This document shows, in pieces, positions 10,935 through 22,786 of a stretch of DNA of 64,000 nt. The stretch's first letter is position 1. Every line of letters begins with the position of its first letter. Origin of the DNA: Zopfochytrium polystomum (Eukaryota; Chytridiomycota; Chytridiomycetes; Chytridiales; Chytridiaceae); the NCBI GenBank assembly GCA_025765615.1, contig JAIVFJ010000157.1:90022-154021 (forward strand), read 5' to 3'. The position numbers and the translations under genes are program-made. The notes below the pieces were generated by a model, which saw nothing but the letters and a program-made list of their open reading frames with translations, ran no database searches and had not been told where the DNA came from.

Positions 10935-11608
10935 GAGCGGGAGACTGGAGCAGAGACAGGGGCAGAGACAGAAAGAAACGCAAACGGGAGAGTGGAGAGA
11001 GAGAGAGACAAGCTTCCAGCGCTTTTGGTTTTTTTTTTTTTGGTCTGCAAGAGAGCGCCACACTTGCCCGAAATAGCCCTTTCATACTATTACTGTATTG
11101 TCTGTCGAAATTTGTCTTCTTGTCGCTCGGTCTGGGGCTAGTCGGCCTTCGACGTCTCCGAGGCCAGCATGAAAATTCGCTGTCGACGTTCTTCGGACGA
11201 AACAAAGGAAGGAAAAAATGGACGAATGAGCCTTTTTTGCGCAATGTTGCCATCAGCCGACAAGCGAATCCATGACTGGAAGGATTTTTTCCGCCGGCCA
11301 TCAGACAGTTGTGGCGCTGAAAGCTTGGGCAAAAATTCGGCCAAAGATTGGCCGCAAGCTGTTCTTTGTCTTCTCTGTTGCCGTGTCTGTCCGATAGGTG
11401 CCTGTCTGTCTCTGTCTCTGTTCCTACCTCTAAGGACAGAGAAACAAAAGAGGGAAAGAGACAGATACATAGAGAGACAGAGGGTCAGAGAGAGAGACAA
11501 GAAAACGAACAAGGCCAATACCGGAACGCGGGACGGAACGAAGTCTTCTCTTCGCTTCTTCGCAACCGCCACAGCAGCACACACTCGGCCTGAGCAACCA
11601 GACCAGAC
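10935..11608. promoter_or_regulatory. Divergent promoter between the peroxidase-oxidase gene and FTR1
   Basis: A 674-bp head-to-head spacer, so both genes can share regulatory sites. It contains a T-run (about 11030-11041), CAGAGACA-rich stretches near 11400-11500 and one GATA-type site, CGATAG at 11392-11397. The latter fits the HGATAR core used by fungal iron-sensing GATA repressors (Fep1/SreA type). One such core is expected by chance, so the iron link is inferred from gene content, not from the site. Confidence 0.5.
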
Positions 11609-13246
11609 ATGTTCGGCTTCTCAGTACCCATCTTCTTCATCACGATGCGTGAGGTACGCACGGGCGATCGCCCACAACACCCACTCGTCCCTTAGCATTG
11701 ATCTTGGTCCCTTTTGTTTCTCGTTAATCGCATGTGCCAACCAAGGCCCTAGAGGCCGCCGTGGTCGTCTCAGTGCTCGCCTCGTTTGTGCACCAGTCCT
11801 TCCCTCGAGGCACCTACCTGTACAAGCGCATGTTCGGGCTGATCCTTTCAGGCACACTCCTGGCCGTCGCAATCTCCGTTGTAATCGGCGCCGCGTTCCT
11901 CGTCGTCTGGTTCAAGTACGCGACGAACCTATGGTAGGAGGGGATCCCATTTTGCCTTCTTCGTGCGATTTCGTTTTTCTCAAACACATGCACTTCCAGG
12001 AAGAGCGCCGAGGAGCTCTGGGAAGGCATCGAGGGCCTCGTCGCCGGCGTCATGCTGACGGTCCTCGCCTTCGGCTTCCTGCAGTCCGAGGAGTTGACCG
12101 AAAAGTGGCACAAGAAGCTCCGTCGCCAACTGGTCGACCAGATCGCACCCAGCGAGCGGCCGCTCGCCGACGACGGCCCCGACATGGTCGTCGAAGAGGA
12201 CGATCGCAACGACACCGACTCGATCGCGTCCAAGCAGTCCCTGGAGGACAAGATCTTCAACGCCGTGTTCAACTTCTTCAAGAAGCGGTCGGCTGCACCC
12301 CGCGGCGACGAGACTACCGCCGTTGGCAAGAAGAACGAGGCTGACGGCGCTGTGCTTTCGACGTCCAACACGGCCGGGTACACGCTGTTTATTCTTCCGT
12401 TCATCACTGTGCTTCGGGAGGGCCTCGAGTGTGTCGTCTTCATTGGCGGGGTAAGGAACAAAAAAATGGCCATCAGGTCGGTTGAGCCGCAGCCTTTTCT
12501 GACCGCTTCGCTCCATTGAAACACACCTTTAGATTGGCATCACCAGCGACCCTGGTACCATCCCCCTGGCAGCTGTTATCGGGTTGGGCTGCGGCGCGCT
12601 TCTCGGCTACCTGATTTACCGCCTCGGCAACTCGCTAAAAGCCCGCGCCTTTTTCCTCGTCTCCACCATCTTCATCCTCGTCCTGGCCGTCGGCCTCACG
12701 ACGCGGTCCGTCGGCAAAATTGAAAACTACCGCTTCAAGCAGCGCATCGGCACCAACCTCGACCTGACCGAGTCGCCCGTGCGCGACGTCAACTCCACCA
12801 TCTGGTACCTCAACTGCTGCAACCCGGAGGAGGAGGTCTCCAACAACTACGGCTGGCAGGTGTTTTCCGCCATCTTTGGTTGGAACAACCAGGGCACATA
12901 CTTGACCGTGTTTTTGTACGCGGGTTACTGCATCGTCGTCGCGGGGATTCTCGTCGGGTACAAGCTATTCCGCGTCCGCCGCGTGCTCGCCAAGCGAGAG
13001 CGCCGCGCTATGCGCGCTGCCGCGGCCAAGCTGGAGATTGCGGCCGCCGCGGGAGAGACGGCGGGCGTTCCCGACGAGAAGACTGAAAAGAGCGAGCTGC
13101 CGCGCGCCGCCGGCGACGCCGAGACGGACTCTGCTGAGGCCAGCGCGAGCGGCAGCGCAACCGCCACTGCTGCCGCGGACGCCGCCGCGGCCGCGGCTCC
13201 CGCCGTCACGACCGAGGGCGAGGAGTTCCTCAGCATCAGCAAGTAA
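11609..13246 (+). CDS. FTR1: High-affinity iron permease (FTR1 family)
   Basis: Plasma-membrane permease that takes up Fe(III) delivered by a partner ferroxidase. Four exons (11609-11653, 11746-11933, 12000-12450, 12533-13246) sum to 465 residues with phases closing. The N-terminus FSVPIFFITMREALEAAVV carries the first iron-binding R-E-x-L-E motif (residues 14-18), which intron 1 splits after Glu15. The second, REGLECVVFIGG, is at 217-228. Several hydrophobic helices follow, including LGCGALLGYLIYRL and AFFLVSTIFILVLAVGL. A charged loop (about 110-200) and an Ala-rich C-terminal tail are longer than in yeast Ftr1. Its partner is probably the divergent peroxidase-oxidase fusion, which keeps the Fet3-like membrane anchor. 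Confidence 0.95.
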
Positions 13247-15290
13247 ACCGCGAGAGTAGCCTTTTTTTTCTTTTTTTCTCTGTTTTCTTCCGCGGAGCGA
13301 GGGAACATCGTGGGGATGAGTTTGACCTCGTAACCCTGTATATTCCTTTCCTCCTCCCCGCCCCCCTACCCTGCCTCTCTCTCGACTTCTCTCCACCACA
13401 CTGCGAATGCGCGTAAGCCAAGTGGCCTATTTTTTTTCCCCCCCACTCTGCGCCCCCCTTGTTTGTCTTCGCTGCTCCCGCACGCCCACTTTGCGTTGTT
13501 TCTTTTTTACCCCCCAGCCGCCCCCCACGTTGATGGTGTTGTAGGTTTCACGCGAAGCAGAGAGGAGCATTGGGGAAACTGTGCGAATCGATTACATTTC
13601 CTCGGGAAGGTTCATGTTTTTTTCTTTCTTTTCCCTATCTTTTCTCGTCGTCCACTCTCCGCATTCAATTTCCGCATCGTTTTTCTGCACCCTTTTTCTA
13701 TGCGTGTTAACGGAGAAGAAAAATCACCGAGAAAGGGGGGTTGGAGCAATTTCCCGTAAAAGCCTCATCAGCCTTTCTGTTCCCCACTCAAGCGAGACTC
13801 ATAGTTTCCCCTCTTTTTTTTTTTTCTTCACCTTTATGTCCCAACAACACCAGAACTGGCGGTCGATCCATCATTCTTTCCCCGTTTCCATTCCGTTTTT
13901 TTCCCCCAAACGCGTACTCTCCCGAACCCTCCTCTACCCACCGCCACCGTTCTTTTTCCGCCGTCGCATACGTCCTTCTGCCACCCCTCCGTCCTCGCGA
14001 AATCCATGTTTCCTTCCACTAAGATTTTGGTGGAACTAGCGGAGGGAGCAGGTTTTATCGACCCCACGATTTCCACGAATTATGTTTTTTTTTTTTTTTT
14101 TTTTTGTTTCTTTGGAGCTGTCCTCCGAGCCGCCTTCGGGTTCACATGGTTGTTTCTCTCACACGGACGTGGAGTTGTGTATGATCGAAAGAGGAATTTC
14201 CGATCTTATCGATCCCAAAGCGGGTTTGATCTGATTGCTTTTTTCTTTTTTGCTTCTTTTTTTTCATTCTTGTTTGTTTTTGCCACCTGTAAATTGGATT
14301 GTCGCGCACCAGCGCAAAATGCAAAAAAAAAGAAACCCAATAAAAAAAATTTCCATGGAATGAGAAATTATGACCACCACCTCACTCTCGGTTCATTCGG
14401 CTGGACTTTGCCGAGAAACAGTCCGCTCGGCCGCCCTTTTCTCCGCCAAGCCGTGTCAGAGGTGGTAGCGATAGAGGTTGGGGGTGAATCGAGTAGGTTT
14501 TCCCGTGACGTCTGGAAGGCCCGGAACTCCACTCAATGCCCCCGTATGCTTCTTGTATCTTGCCGCTCGCTTCAGGGCGAAAGATCTCGAAGTGAAAGAC
14601 TACTGAGACGTGTTGTGGTCGGTGGGCACTTGTACGTCCCGCCAACTTTCAGCTTCTCTTTTCTTTCACTGAGAGAGAACAATGAACACCGCCATAACGA
14701 CCGACACCCTCCAGCTGCTACTACTGCGATAGGCCTTCCCTATTTGGCTGCATCCGTGAACAGGCACAATGGTTGGGGTTAATTATTCACTCGCACACGC
14801 CACACCTTGCCGAAGAAAAAGGAAGGTCCCCTCTTTGTCCCCAAAAAAGAAAGACCAGTGCGGAGAGAGGGAGAGAGAAAAAAAAAAAGACGAAAAAAAT
14901 AAGAAAAGAAAAACCTACCCAAACAAGCTCATTTCCTTTGCTTAAATTTTCTTATTTCATCCACGTCTGTCTGCAGCTCTGTGTTAGCACCTGTCCACCT
15001 TGTTTTTCGCACAAATCCGATTCTTTTTTCTTTTTTTTTTGTCCTTTTGGCATTGTGCTGAATCCCCAAAAAAGGTGATGTCTGTTGGAAAGCCTGTGAT
15101 TCCATGTTCATTTTTCATAAAGACCTGGCTGTCTCTTCCTTTGCTGAATGACCTTTAAATAATAAAAACTGCAAAAACCAAAAGGAAAAGGAAAGTTGCC
15201 AACCAAACAAACAAGTTCAAAGGTTCTTCGCTCTCCTTGCAGTTCCCGCCACACACACACCCAGACAGTCCTCTCTCTCTCTCACTCTCG

Positions 15291-15331
<41 letters not shown>

Positions 15332-15611
15332 TCTCGCCCGCATCCCCCCCACAAACACTTTCCTTTTCGAACAACGGACACTTTCTTCCCACAAAGCGCG
15401 CTCAACCTTCCCTCCCACATCGAAGCCCCGACTCCTCCCTCTCCCTTCAAGGAGCGTTACTGCCAGAAAGTGCTACTCGAAAAAAGCACACGACCTCTCC
15501 GGGTCTAACCCTGGCCACTTGTGTTCTTCTACCACACTGCCAATTAAGGAAACGCTTGAGAAAGAAAGAGTATTTCAGAATCAGGCAGCAATCATTTCCT
15601 ACCAAACAGCA
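13247..15611. other. 2.4-kb spacer; no gene seen
   Basis: Pyrimidine-rich DNA with poly-T (about 14083-14105) and a CT repeat near its right end. Open frames on both strands are short and low-complexity. It holds the FTR1 3' flank and the promoter and leader of the MADS gene. Confidence 0.6.
15271..15335. repeat. (CT)n microsatellite upstream of the MADS gene
   Basis: CT dinucleotides with minor interruptions, about 300 bp before the ATG of the MADS gene. CT-rich leaders are common near fungal transcription starts. Confidence 0.9.
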
Positions 15612-18303
15612 ATGCCGGCAGCCGGATGGTCCGCCATCGCCGGTGGCGCCCCGTCCCAAGCCGATCTGTACTACCAGCAACAGCAGCAGCAGCAGCAGCA
15701 GCAAGGCGCTCCACACCTCTACCAACAGCAGCAGCAAATCGTGCCTGACCCGCATCAGGTGCACCACCAGCACCAGCAACAGCAGCAACAGTTCCTCTAC
15801 ACCCCGCTCCACCTCCAGCCACAACACCAACAGCCGCAGTTCGCACCGCACCAACAGCAGCAGCAGCCGCCGCCGCCGCCGCAGCTGTCCGTCGCGGGCC
15901 TGCAGGCCGTGCCATCGGCGCTGCCCGGGATGCCGGTGCCCCAGATCGCAGGTGTGGATATGGGCGCGGCTGGCGCGGCGGCGGGCGTGCCCCCGTCGAA
16001 GGCGTCCGCGCCTGCCGGATCGAGCAGCAGCGGCAATGGAGGTGAGACAGAAAAGCGGTGCCCACTCTTTCCCAAAGCGGGAAGGAAGGGACAGCCTTGC
16101 ACCCCCACCACCCACTCTCTCCTTTTTCGGACGACGGGCGATCTTGTTGTTCTTGTTGTAGATTTCTACTCTTCAGAGTGCGCCGCCCCTTTGCTGAGGA
16201 GATCCATATGCTTTCGCCCGATCAAGGCTTTCAACCCAATTAACCACCAACCCCTCCTTCCTCTTTTGTTGACTCTTCAGAGATTATTGAAGAGCAGATT
16301 GACGACGGGGATGGCTCCGGCGACGACGACGACGGCCCTGCACCTGCTGTAAAGGGCAAGTCGACCGGGCGGAGAAAGATCAAGATCGAGTACATCGAGG
16401 ACAAGTCGCGGCGGCATATCACGTTCTCCAAGAGAAAGGCGGGCATTATGAAAAAGGTGACGCGGCCAGGGCCGTTATTATTCGCTGTATGATATCAATG
16501 CTGACATTTTCCCCTCCTCCACTCTATCCATGCCCCGAAAAGGCCTTTGAACTGTCCGTTTTGACCGGCACGCAAGTGCTGCTGCTCGTCGCCTCGGAGA
16601 CTGGCCACGTGTACACGTTTGCGACCACCAAGCTGCAACCTCTCATCACAAAGCCGGAAGGGAAGCAGCTGATCCAACTTTGCCTGAACGCTCCCGATGA
16701 GAGAGAGACAGCGGACCCTCGTGCGCCAGACGCGCGGGGCACGAGGACGCCAACGACGCCGCAACACTCGTACGTGCCCCACCAGAGCGCTCCAGCCCCG
16801 CATCAGCCGCAGCCACCTTTGCACACGCCCCAGCCGGACCTGCAGCAGCAGCACCTTCACGCGCTCCATCAGCAGCAGCAAGCTCAAGCTCAAGCCCACG
16901 CCCAAGCTCAGGCGGCGATGCAGCAGCACCAACAGCAACTTCAGCAGCAGCAGCAACAGCAGCATCAGCAGGCAGCACAAGCGGCTCATCACCAGCAATT
17001 CCAGAGCCACCTCGTGGCGCAACAGTCGCTATACTCACCAGCGACACCTGGAATGGGGATGGTGCTTCCTGGCCAGCTCATGCCCGAATCGCACTTATCC
17101 CCAGTGTTTATGCACCCACAGCAAATGACGCCAGAGGAGCACCAGCATCACGCCATGATTCAACAGCAGCAACACCAGCAGCAACTGCAACAACAACACC
17201 ACCAGCAGCAACAGCAGCAGCTCCACCAGCAGCAGCTGCAGCAACAGCAACAGCAGCATCAACTTCAACAACTGCAACCCCCAATGTACCTGGGCTCCTC
17301 GAATCAAGGCATAGTGCAATATCATCCCGTGTCCTCGCTATTGCCAGAGTCGATTACACAGCTGCCAACCAGTGTTCCTTCCCCTCGGTCATCGCATCAA
17401 GTGCTACCGCCAACCATTCGGTCGCCAACGACGCAACCGTCTTTCGCCCCAGCTACGCCTGTGTACGCAATGTATGGATACGACGCACAGCGCCAACAAC
17501 AACAGCAACAGGAGCAGCAACAGCAACACGAGCTTCAACAGCACCAACTGCAGCTTCAGCAGCAGCACCAGCAACAACAACAGCAGCAGCAGCAGCATCA
17601 GCACCAGTTTCAGCAGCACCAGCAGCACCAGCAGCACCACGAGCTGCTTGCAGCGCCAAATCCGCTGAACCCTGGATCGCCTGCGCGCTCGGGGGAAGCA
17701 GAACTCATATCCAACATCCTCGCGCCGCCCACCGACTCGACAATCACGTACCAACCGTTGCACACCCAGCTCTCTCAGAACGCGACTTTGCCGCCCGCTG
17801 TCGCGCCACCCGGGATCGGCGTGTCGAGCGCACCAGCCGATGTTGCAGCCGCGCCGGGCGAAGACCTCTGGATGGTGCAACAGCAGCTCGCGGCGGCCAT
17901 TGGCGCCGACGGCAGCGGGAGTGGCACCGTCGCCGCGGACCCCAACTCGGCGTCCGACCCTGAAGCGGCGGCCCTCGCAGCGTCCGGTCCGTCTGCGACC
18001 GACGGGTTGACATCGGCAGAACCACAACACGCACCGCCGCCGGACGCGTCGGAGGCCGCGGAACTTCCCCCGGTTTCTGACGCGGCAGCGGTGCAGCCGG
18101 ACGGCGGCGACGACGCGTGGAGCCGCAAGCGGAAAGCCGGCGAAGAGCCGGAGGGCGCGGCACCCGACGGTCGGCGGTTCAAGGGCGACGCGGAGGTGAC
18201 AGATGGCGATGGCGCGGCGACCAACGCTCCGCCGGCGCCGCCGCAACAGGATCTGCCCGAGGACGTTGGCGCCGAGAAGTTGACGGCGGCGGGAAGCGAG
18301 TGA
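15612..18303 (+). CDS. MADS-box transcription factor, SRF/MCM1 type, very Gln-rich
   Basis: Nuclear DNA-binding regulator that recognises CArG-like boxes as a dimer. Three exons (15612-16041, 16281-16456, 16543-18303) give 788 residues with phases closing. The MADS domain starts near residue 172 (GRRKIKIEYI, then FSKRKAGIMKK) and continues across intron 2 as AFELSVLTGTQVLLLVASE and TGHVYTFATTKLQPLI, which is diagnostic of the SRF/MCM1 class rather than MEF2/RLM1. An acidic patch precedes it, as in Mcm1-like proteins. On both sides are long Gln/His-rich tracts (residues 20-100 and 300-560) and a Pro/Ala/Asp-rich tail, making the protein far longer than yeast Mcm1. These are likely activation or condensate-forming regions. 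Intron 2 interrupts the MADS helix. Confidence 0.93.
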
Positions 18304-19296
18304 GAGGATCGTCCGTATGCTTTTTGCAAAACACAGTGCGACGTTCCCCCTGTTGGTACCCCCCTCCTTTGGTCCTTTCGTTTGCATCTTCTCCTCTTTC
18401 GGTTTTTCGTTTGTTTCTCATTTCTTCTTTCCTCGTCCTCCACTTTTCTTGCCGCCCCCCCTTACTACAGTTCTGCCCAGCTCGCACACAACACGATGTA
18501 CACCAACACACACAACAACTTATTCAACTCAAAAGCACGCACACGTCATACTTCTTTGTTCACCTGCTGCCCCTTCCCACTTCAATCCGAAAATGTCATT
18601 TCCAGTTTTACTCGGCTGTGTTTTTCACTTTCCTCGTCCAACGTTTTCACAAGCCCTGCTCCCCGGAAAAGAAATACTCCACCCTTCCCCCCTTCGTCGG
18701 GCCATCTTTACTTGATTTTTTTTGCCCCAATGACTTCTTTGGCCGTCTTCCTTTTTTTCTTTCTTTTTTCCTTCTTTTTCCGTCCCACTTTTCCTCCTTC
18801 TATCCTCCAGGTTGCGTCGCAGCTCTTTTTTTCTTCTTTGCGCCGCCCCGATTTCCACTCCCTCAACCCCCTCTTTTTTTCCCCCCCTTTTGCTCTTCCC
18901 TCTCTTTTCTTAGGTTACTTTCTTCCCCGAGCGAGCCAACTTCTTTGACTGGTTGGCGCGCCAGTTGCCCCCCGGGCGAAAGAAAAAAAAGAAAAATAAA
19001 GAGGCGAAAAAAGAAACCTAGTCGAAAAGCGATGAAATCCATCTCTCCGCGAATTTTTTTTCTTCTCTTTCATCTTTATTTTTTCGGTTGGTGGGAGGCT
19101 AAAGCGCGAAGAAGGTTCGTTCGCTCGCCCATCCATTTAATCATTCGGTGAAATCATGTTATCTTACCGAGTTTTTCTTAACATGAGCGACGATTGTTCA
19201 ACGACTCTATACTGTTTTCTTTTTTCCTTTTTTGTTTCCTCCTCTCTTCCGGCTGAATATCTACCTATAAACGCCAATAATGAATAATCCAAAACT

Positions 19297-19328
<32 letters not shown>

Positions 19329-20602
19329 CTGGTGGTGGCTCCTAATCTGCCAGTGTGGGTGTGAGTGAGCGTTTTCTTTGAAACTGAGAGAAATAGCGGG
19401 ACACCGGGGGGAACGACCGACTTGAGCGAAATGCCACACTTCAGGTCTGCAAGAGACGTGGACACGTACGAATGCGGAAGGAGCCTCGCGATGTGAAACA
19501 GGGCCGAGCGCCGAGATAGGAAAAGGGTTGATCGCCGGAAACATGAGGGCGTTAGCTTTCCGCGGGCTCGACAGCAGGGCGCTCATGCCTCCCTTTCCCC
19601 TTTTTTTGGTATCACTCACGCCTAAACCCTGAAGAAATGGTTGCATCTTTCGCTGCTGGGACGATTGAACCTTTGCGTCCGCAGCGCTGGCAGTCCTCGC
19701 TTATTAATTCGCAGTAATCGAGTTAAGCGTTTTCCGAGCACCCAATGCCCAGAGTGATCGACATTATGGCAGTGCCCTGACACGTCTTTTGACGAATTGT
19801 CTTTTGACCCCAACCTTTGTTTTACTCCCTCCTTTCCTTCATGTAAACCGAAAAAAAATAGCGCCGGTCTACTACCGACTTGCCGGTGGCCGTGAAGCGC
19901 GCGGCGACGGCCGACCCATGGCTGTGGTGGGGTCGTGGGTGGTGGGCGAGCTGGCCGCCCTGCGGTAGCAGCAGCATCTTCCGTGGCCGTCGTCGTCGTC
20001 GTGCGGCCGCAGTGGCCTGGCCCTGCCGGTTTCGCTGGGCAAAGAGTAAAAAAGTGATCGCAAAGAATGCTCCTGCGCTGCCTCTTCGCCGCCCCGCCGC
20101 CCCGCCGCCCTCTACCGACGCTTCGGAGGTGGGAGGAGGAAAATGCGGGCCTTCCTTTTTATCACGCATTACTGCTGTTTGGTGACCAGAAGAACAACAA
20201 AATACGAACAGGAAAAGTGGAAGCGGCCACCGCTTTTTATACCGTCTTTGCAAACAAGCCAAAGTGTATGAAACAGAGTGCGTAACCAGAGCATACAGCA
20301 AAAAAAAAAAAAAAAAAGCAAAAAAAAAAAAGAAAACAAGGAAACATGAATGAAAGCAGCGCAAGAGCACCACCGCCTGTCTGGCTGAGCCCTCGTGTGC
20401 TTTGCAAATCTGTTACTTCGCTGCTTAAAGCCAGCTGCGTTGCGAATTTTATTTTCTTTGAAGCCAAAGGCAAACAACCATTCAGAAGACAGGTCTAATG
20501 ACGCTCCCGTGTGACAGGTGGTCGGGAAAGACAGGAAAAGAAGTGAGAAGAAAGAAGCCAAACAGCCAAACATAGCAGTCCTCCAAAAAAGAACGTGTGG
20601 CC
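18304..20602. other. 2.3-kb T-rich spacer; no gene seen
   Basis: Extended pyrimidine-rich sequence after the MADS stop, poly-T at about 19302-19328, and poly-A runs near 20301-20330. Long open frames on either strand are artefacts of homopolymers and have no domain. Confidence 0.6.
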
Positions 20603-21855
20603 TCAGAATAGACCGAAAGCCAGTTTCACTTTGACCAGCGGTTGCGGCAACATGTTGCGACGGGACACCGCCGCCGAGTAGTAAATCGATCCGACTGTCG
20701 TCGTCACCGCCGCGTACCCGGACGCCGACGCCGACGCCTGCACCGCGTACTTCCCTACGGGTCCGTACAGCGATTGGTCGACTGGCTCAATGAGCGTGAC
20801 CTCGGCGGTGTCAAAAATCGCGTTCCCCGACGCGGTCTTGTCCCTGGGCACCTCGTCCATCACCACATCCCAATGCTCGACGAGGCGGCCGTCGCGCACG
20901 CGAAAAATGTCCGTCGCGACGCTGGTGACGTTGGCCTCGGGGAACCGGAACCTGTCGTGCACAAACACCACGTCGCACTTTGCCGTCGCCAGGCCGAATT
21001 CGAACGGCATCGTCGCCGTCGGCCCGAACGACGCCAGCAGCTGCTTCAGCCCTGTGATGTTGCCCGGCACCCCCGGGTGGTGCTGCAGGTACGGGTCGCG
21101 CACGTAGTCCTCGACGACGACCGACTTGTTGGTAAAGAGCTGGTTCAGAGCCGTCTGCACGAACGCGATGTTGGCCGGGCCTGTCCCCGGGTCGCAGGCG
21201 GCCGCGTCCGTGAGGTAGCCGTTGCGCTCCGTGGCGGGCGAGATCAGGTTCGCTTCGGTGAAGGGCTGGATGATGTCCCAGTGCTCGGCGATGCGGCCGC
21301 CCGAGACGCGGAAGAAGTCGACGATCACGCTGCTGGTGTTGGTGGCGCCGTCGGTGACGAGGGAGTGCGTGGCCACGATGTTTTGCTGCGAGGTGACCAT
21401 GCCGACGTCGTAGGTCAAGTTGCTGTAGCTGACAAAGGTCTTGAGGGCGTCTACGCCGTTCGGGGCGGTTCTACGGGATGGGAAATGGAAAGGGAGGGGT
21501 GGGTCGGTTTCAAATTCGAAAGACGAGGGGGTTGTAGGGGTTGCTCACGGATTATGCTGGATGTAGTTGGGCAACCAAGCTTTGTCAACGATGGTTAGGT
21601 CTCGGTCATTGAATAGGGTGATGAGCTGCAGACGAGTAAACGAAAATGCAGTCAGTGTTCACGGTTGGTGCGGATTCGATCGCCAAACGAACAGTGGGAA
21701 CTCACTGCAGTGTACACAAAAGCCTCAACGTTGTTCAGGTTCGTGTTCCCGAATAGAAATCCGGACGCGCTCACAGCAGAGGCTGTGCCGACTGCAGCAA
21801 GGGTGAGGAGATGGATTCTAGTGGTTTGGGATTCAGTGGACTTTTTCGTGTGCAT
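20603..21855 (-). CDS. Secreted protein with two SnoaL-like (NTF2-fold) domains
   Basis: Three exons (21855-21706, 21625-21549, 21470-20603) give 364 residues with phases closing. Residues 1 to about 31 form a signal peptide (IHLLTLAAVGTASAVSA). Two repeats of the SnoaL-like fold follow. Each shows an N-terminal helix ending in a YIQHNP or YLQHHPG motif and a C-terminal strand pair: DFFRVSGGRIAEHWDIIQPF in the first, DIFRVRDGRLVEHWDVV in the second. This is the pattern of predicted SnoaL-like aldol-condensation-type enzymes, whose substrates are generally unknown. Fungal homologues are often secreted. The C-terminal 50 residues are Ala/Ser-rich. I infer a small-molecule-binding or enzymatic role outside the cell but cannot name the substrate. 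Confidence 0.85.
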
Positions 21856-22024
21856 AGAGGGAGCATTTCTTACTGCATTTGAGTTGTGCGGCGGAGCACG
21901 TTTGGAGTTGCTAAGCTTGTTGTTGGCTTGAGATGTTCGCTGTGGGCAGCCCGTACTTATACCCTGAGCAGAATTTTCAGCTTGCTCCTCTCTGTCCTCT
22001 CTCTGTCTCTCTCTCTCTCGTCTG

Positions 22025-22064
<40 letters not shown>

Positions 22065-22786
22065 TCTCTCTCTCTCTCTCGCAGTCTCCATCTATTTCCT
22101 TTCTTCCTCTCTGCATCTTCCTCTGCATCCTCTCTTCTCTTCTCTTCTCCAAAGATGTCTCCGACGGAGCCCGCCGTCAGCGACTCCGACAGCCCGATCC
22201 GACAACCCCGACGCTATGGACTTGTCAATCAATCAGTGGAAACAGACAGGGAGAGAGACAGAGTGAGACACAGAGATGTCGTGGCCCTCGGATCGCAGTT
22301 TGGTGCTTCCAACCACCTTACAGCTGGCAGCTGCGCGCGTTCGCAAGGAATCGCTTTGCCCACCACCTCCCCCTTCCCCCCCCGCCCCTCTCAGACCAGA
22401 GGCTTTCAACTTTGAAAGCAGCGAGCGACCATTTGATCATAGCCTTTTCACGAGATGGGCGTGCAAAATGATGGCAACCTTCCACAAATGTAAGCCTCCA
22501 TGAATACACCAAAACTAGCAAACGAAGCACCAGGGCATTGTTAAAAGTACTCTCAGGTGTGCTTTCGCGCCGGTGGTGCCGAAAAGTGTCTCCCTTCAGG
22601 TGAAAGACAGACACAAAGCAAGACTGCGCCACACAGAAAGGTCTGGCCTTCATCGACTCTGCGATCATGCGAGGCGATCGACGTCAAACGACAGCCGATG
22701 GTTTATCTCATTTATCCTTGGCCCTGCAGAAAGTGCGCTGAGATCAATGAATCTCGAACCAAACGATTTCAAAGGGAATCGCCTGA
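21856..22786. other. Spacer with CT and CA repeats
   Basis: Holds the promoter of the SnoaL gene and a mixed (CT)n(CA)n(CT)n repeat at about 22000-22081. No gene is recognisable. Confidence 0.55.

Noticed and set aside
9609..11063. Peroxidase as a separate gene from the oxidase, starting at 11063
   Set aside because: The extra N-terminal codons precede a clean signal peptide at 10934, and the acceptor at 9757 plus the later exons continue the frame through the oxidase with exact phase closure.
15447..16115. Leu- or Ala-rich frames opposite the MADS gene
   Set aside because: They are reverse or shifted translations of CAG/CAA repeats.
19164..19646. 160-codon minus-strand open frame
   Set aside because: Runs through a poly-T tract as poly-Lys; no domain or start context.
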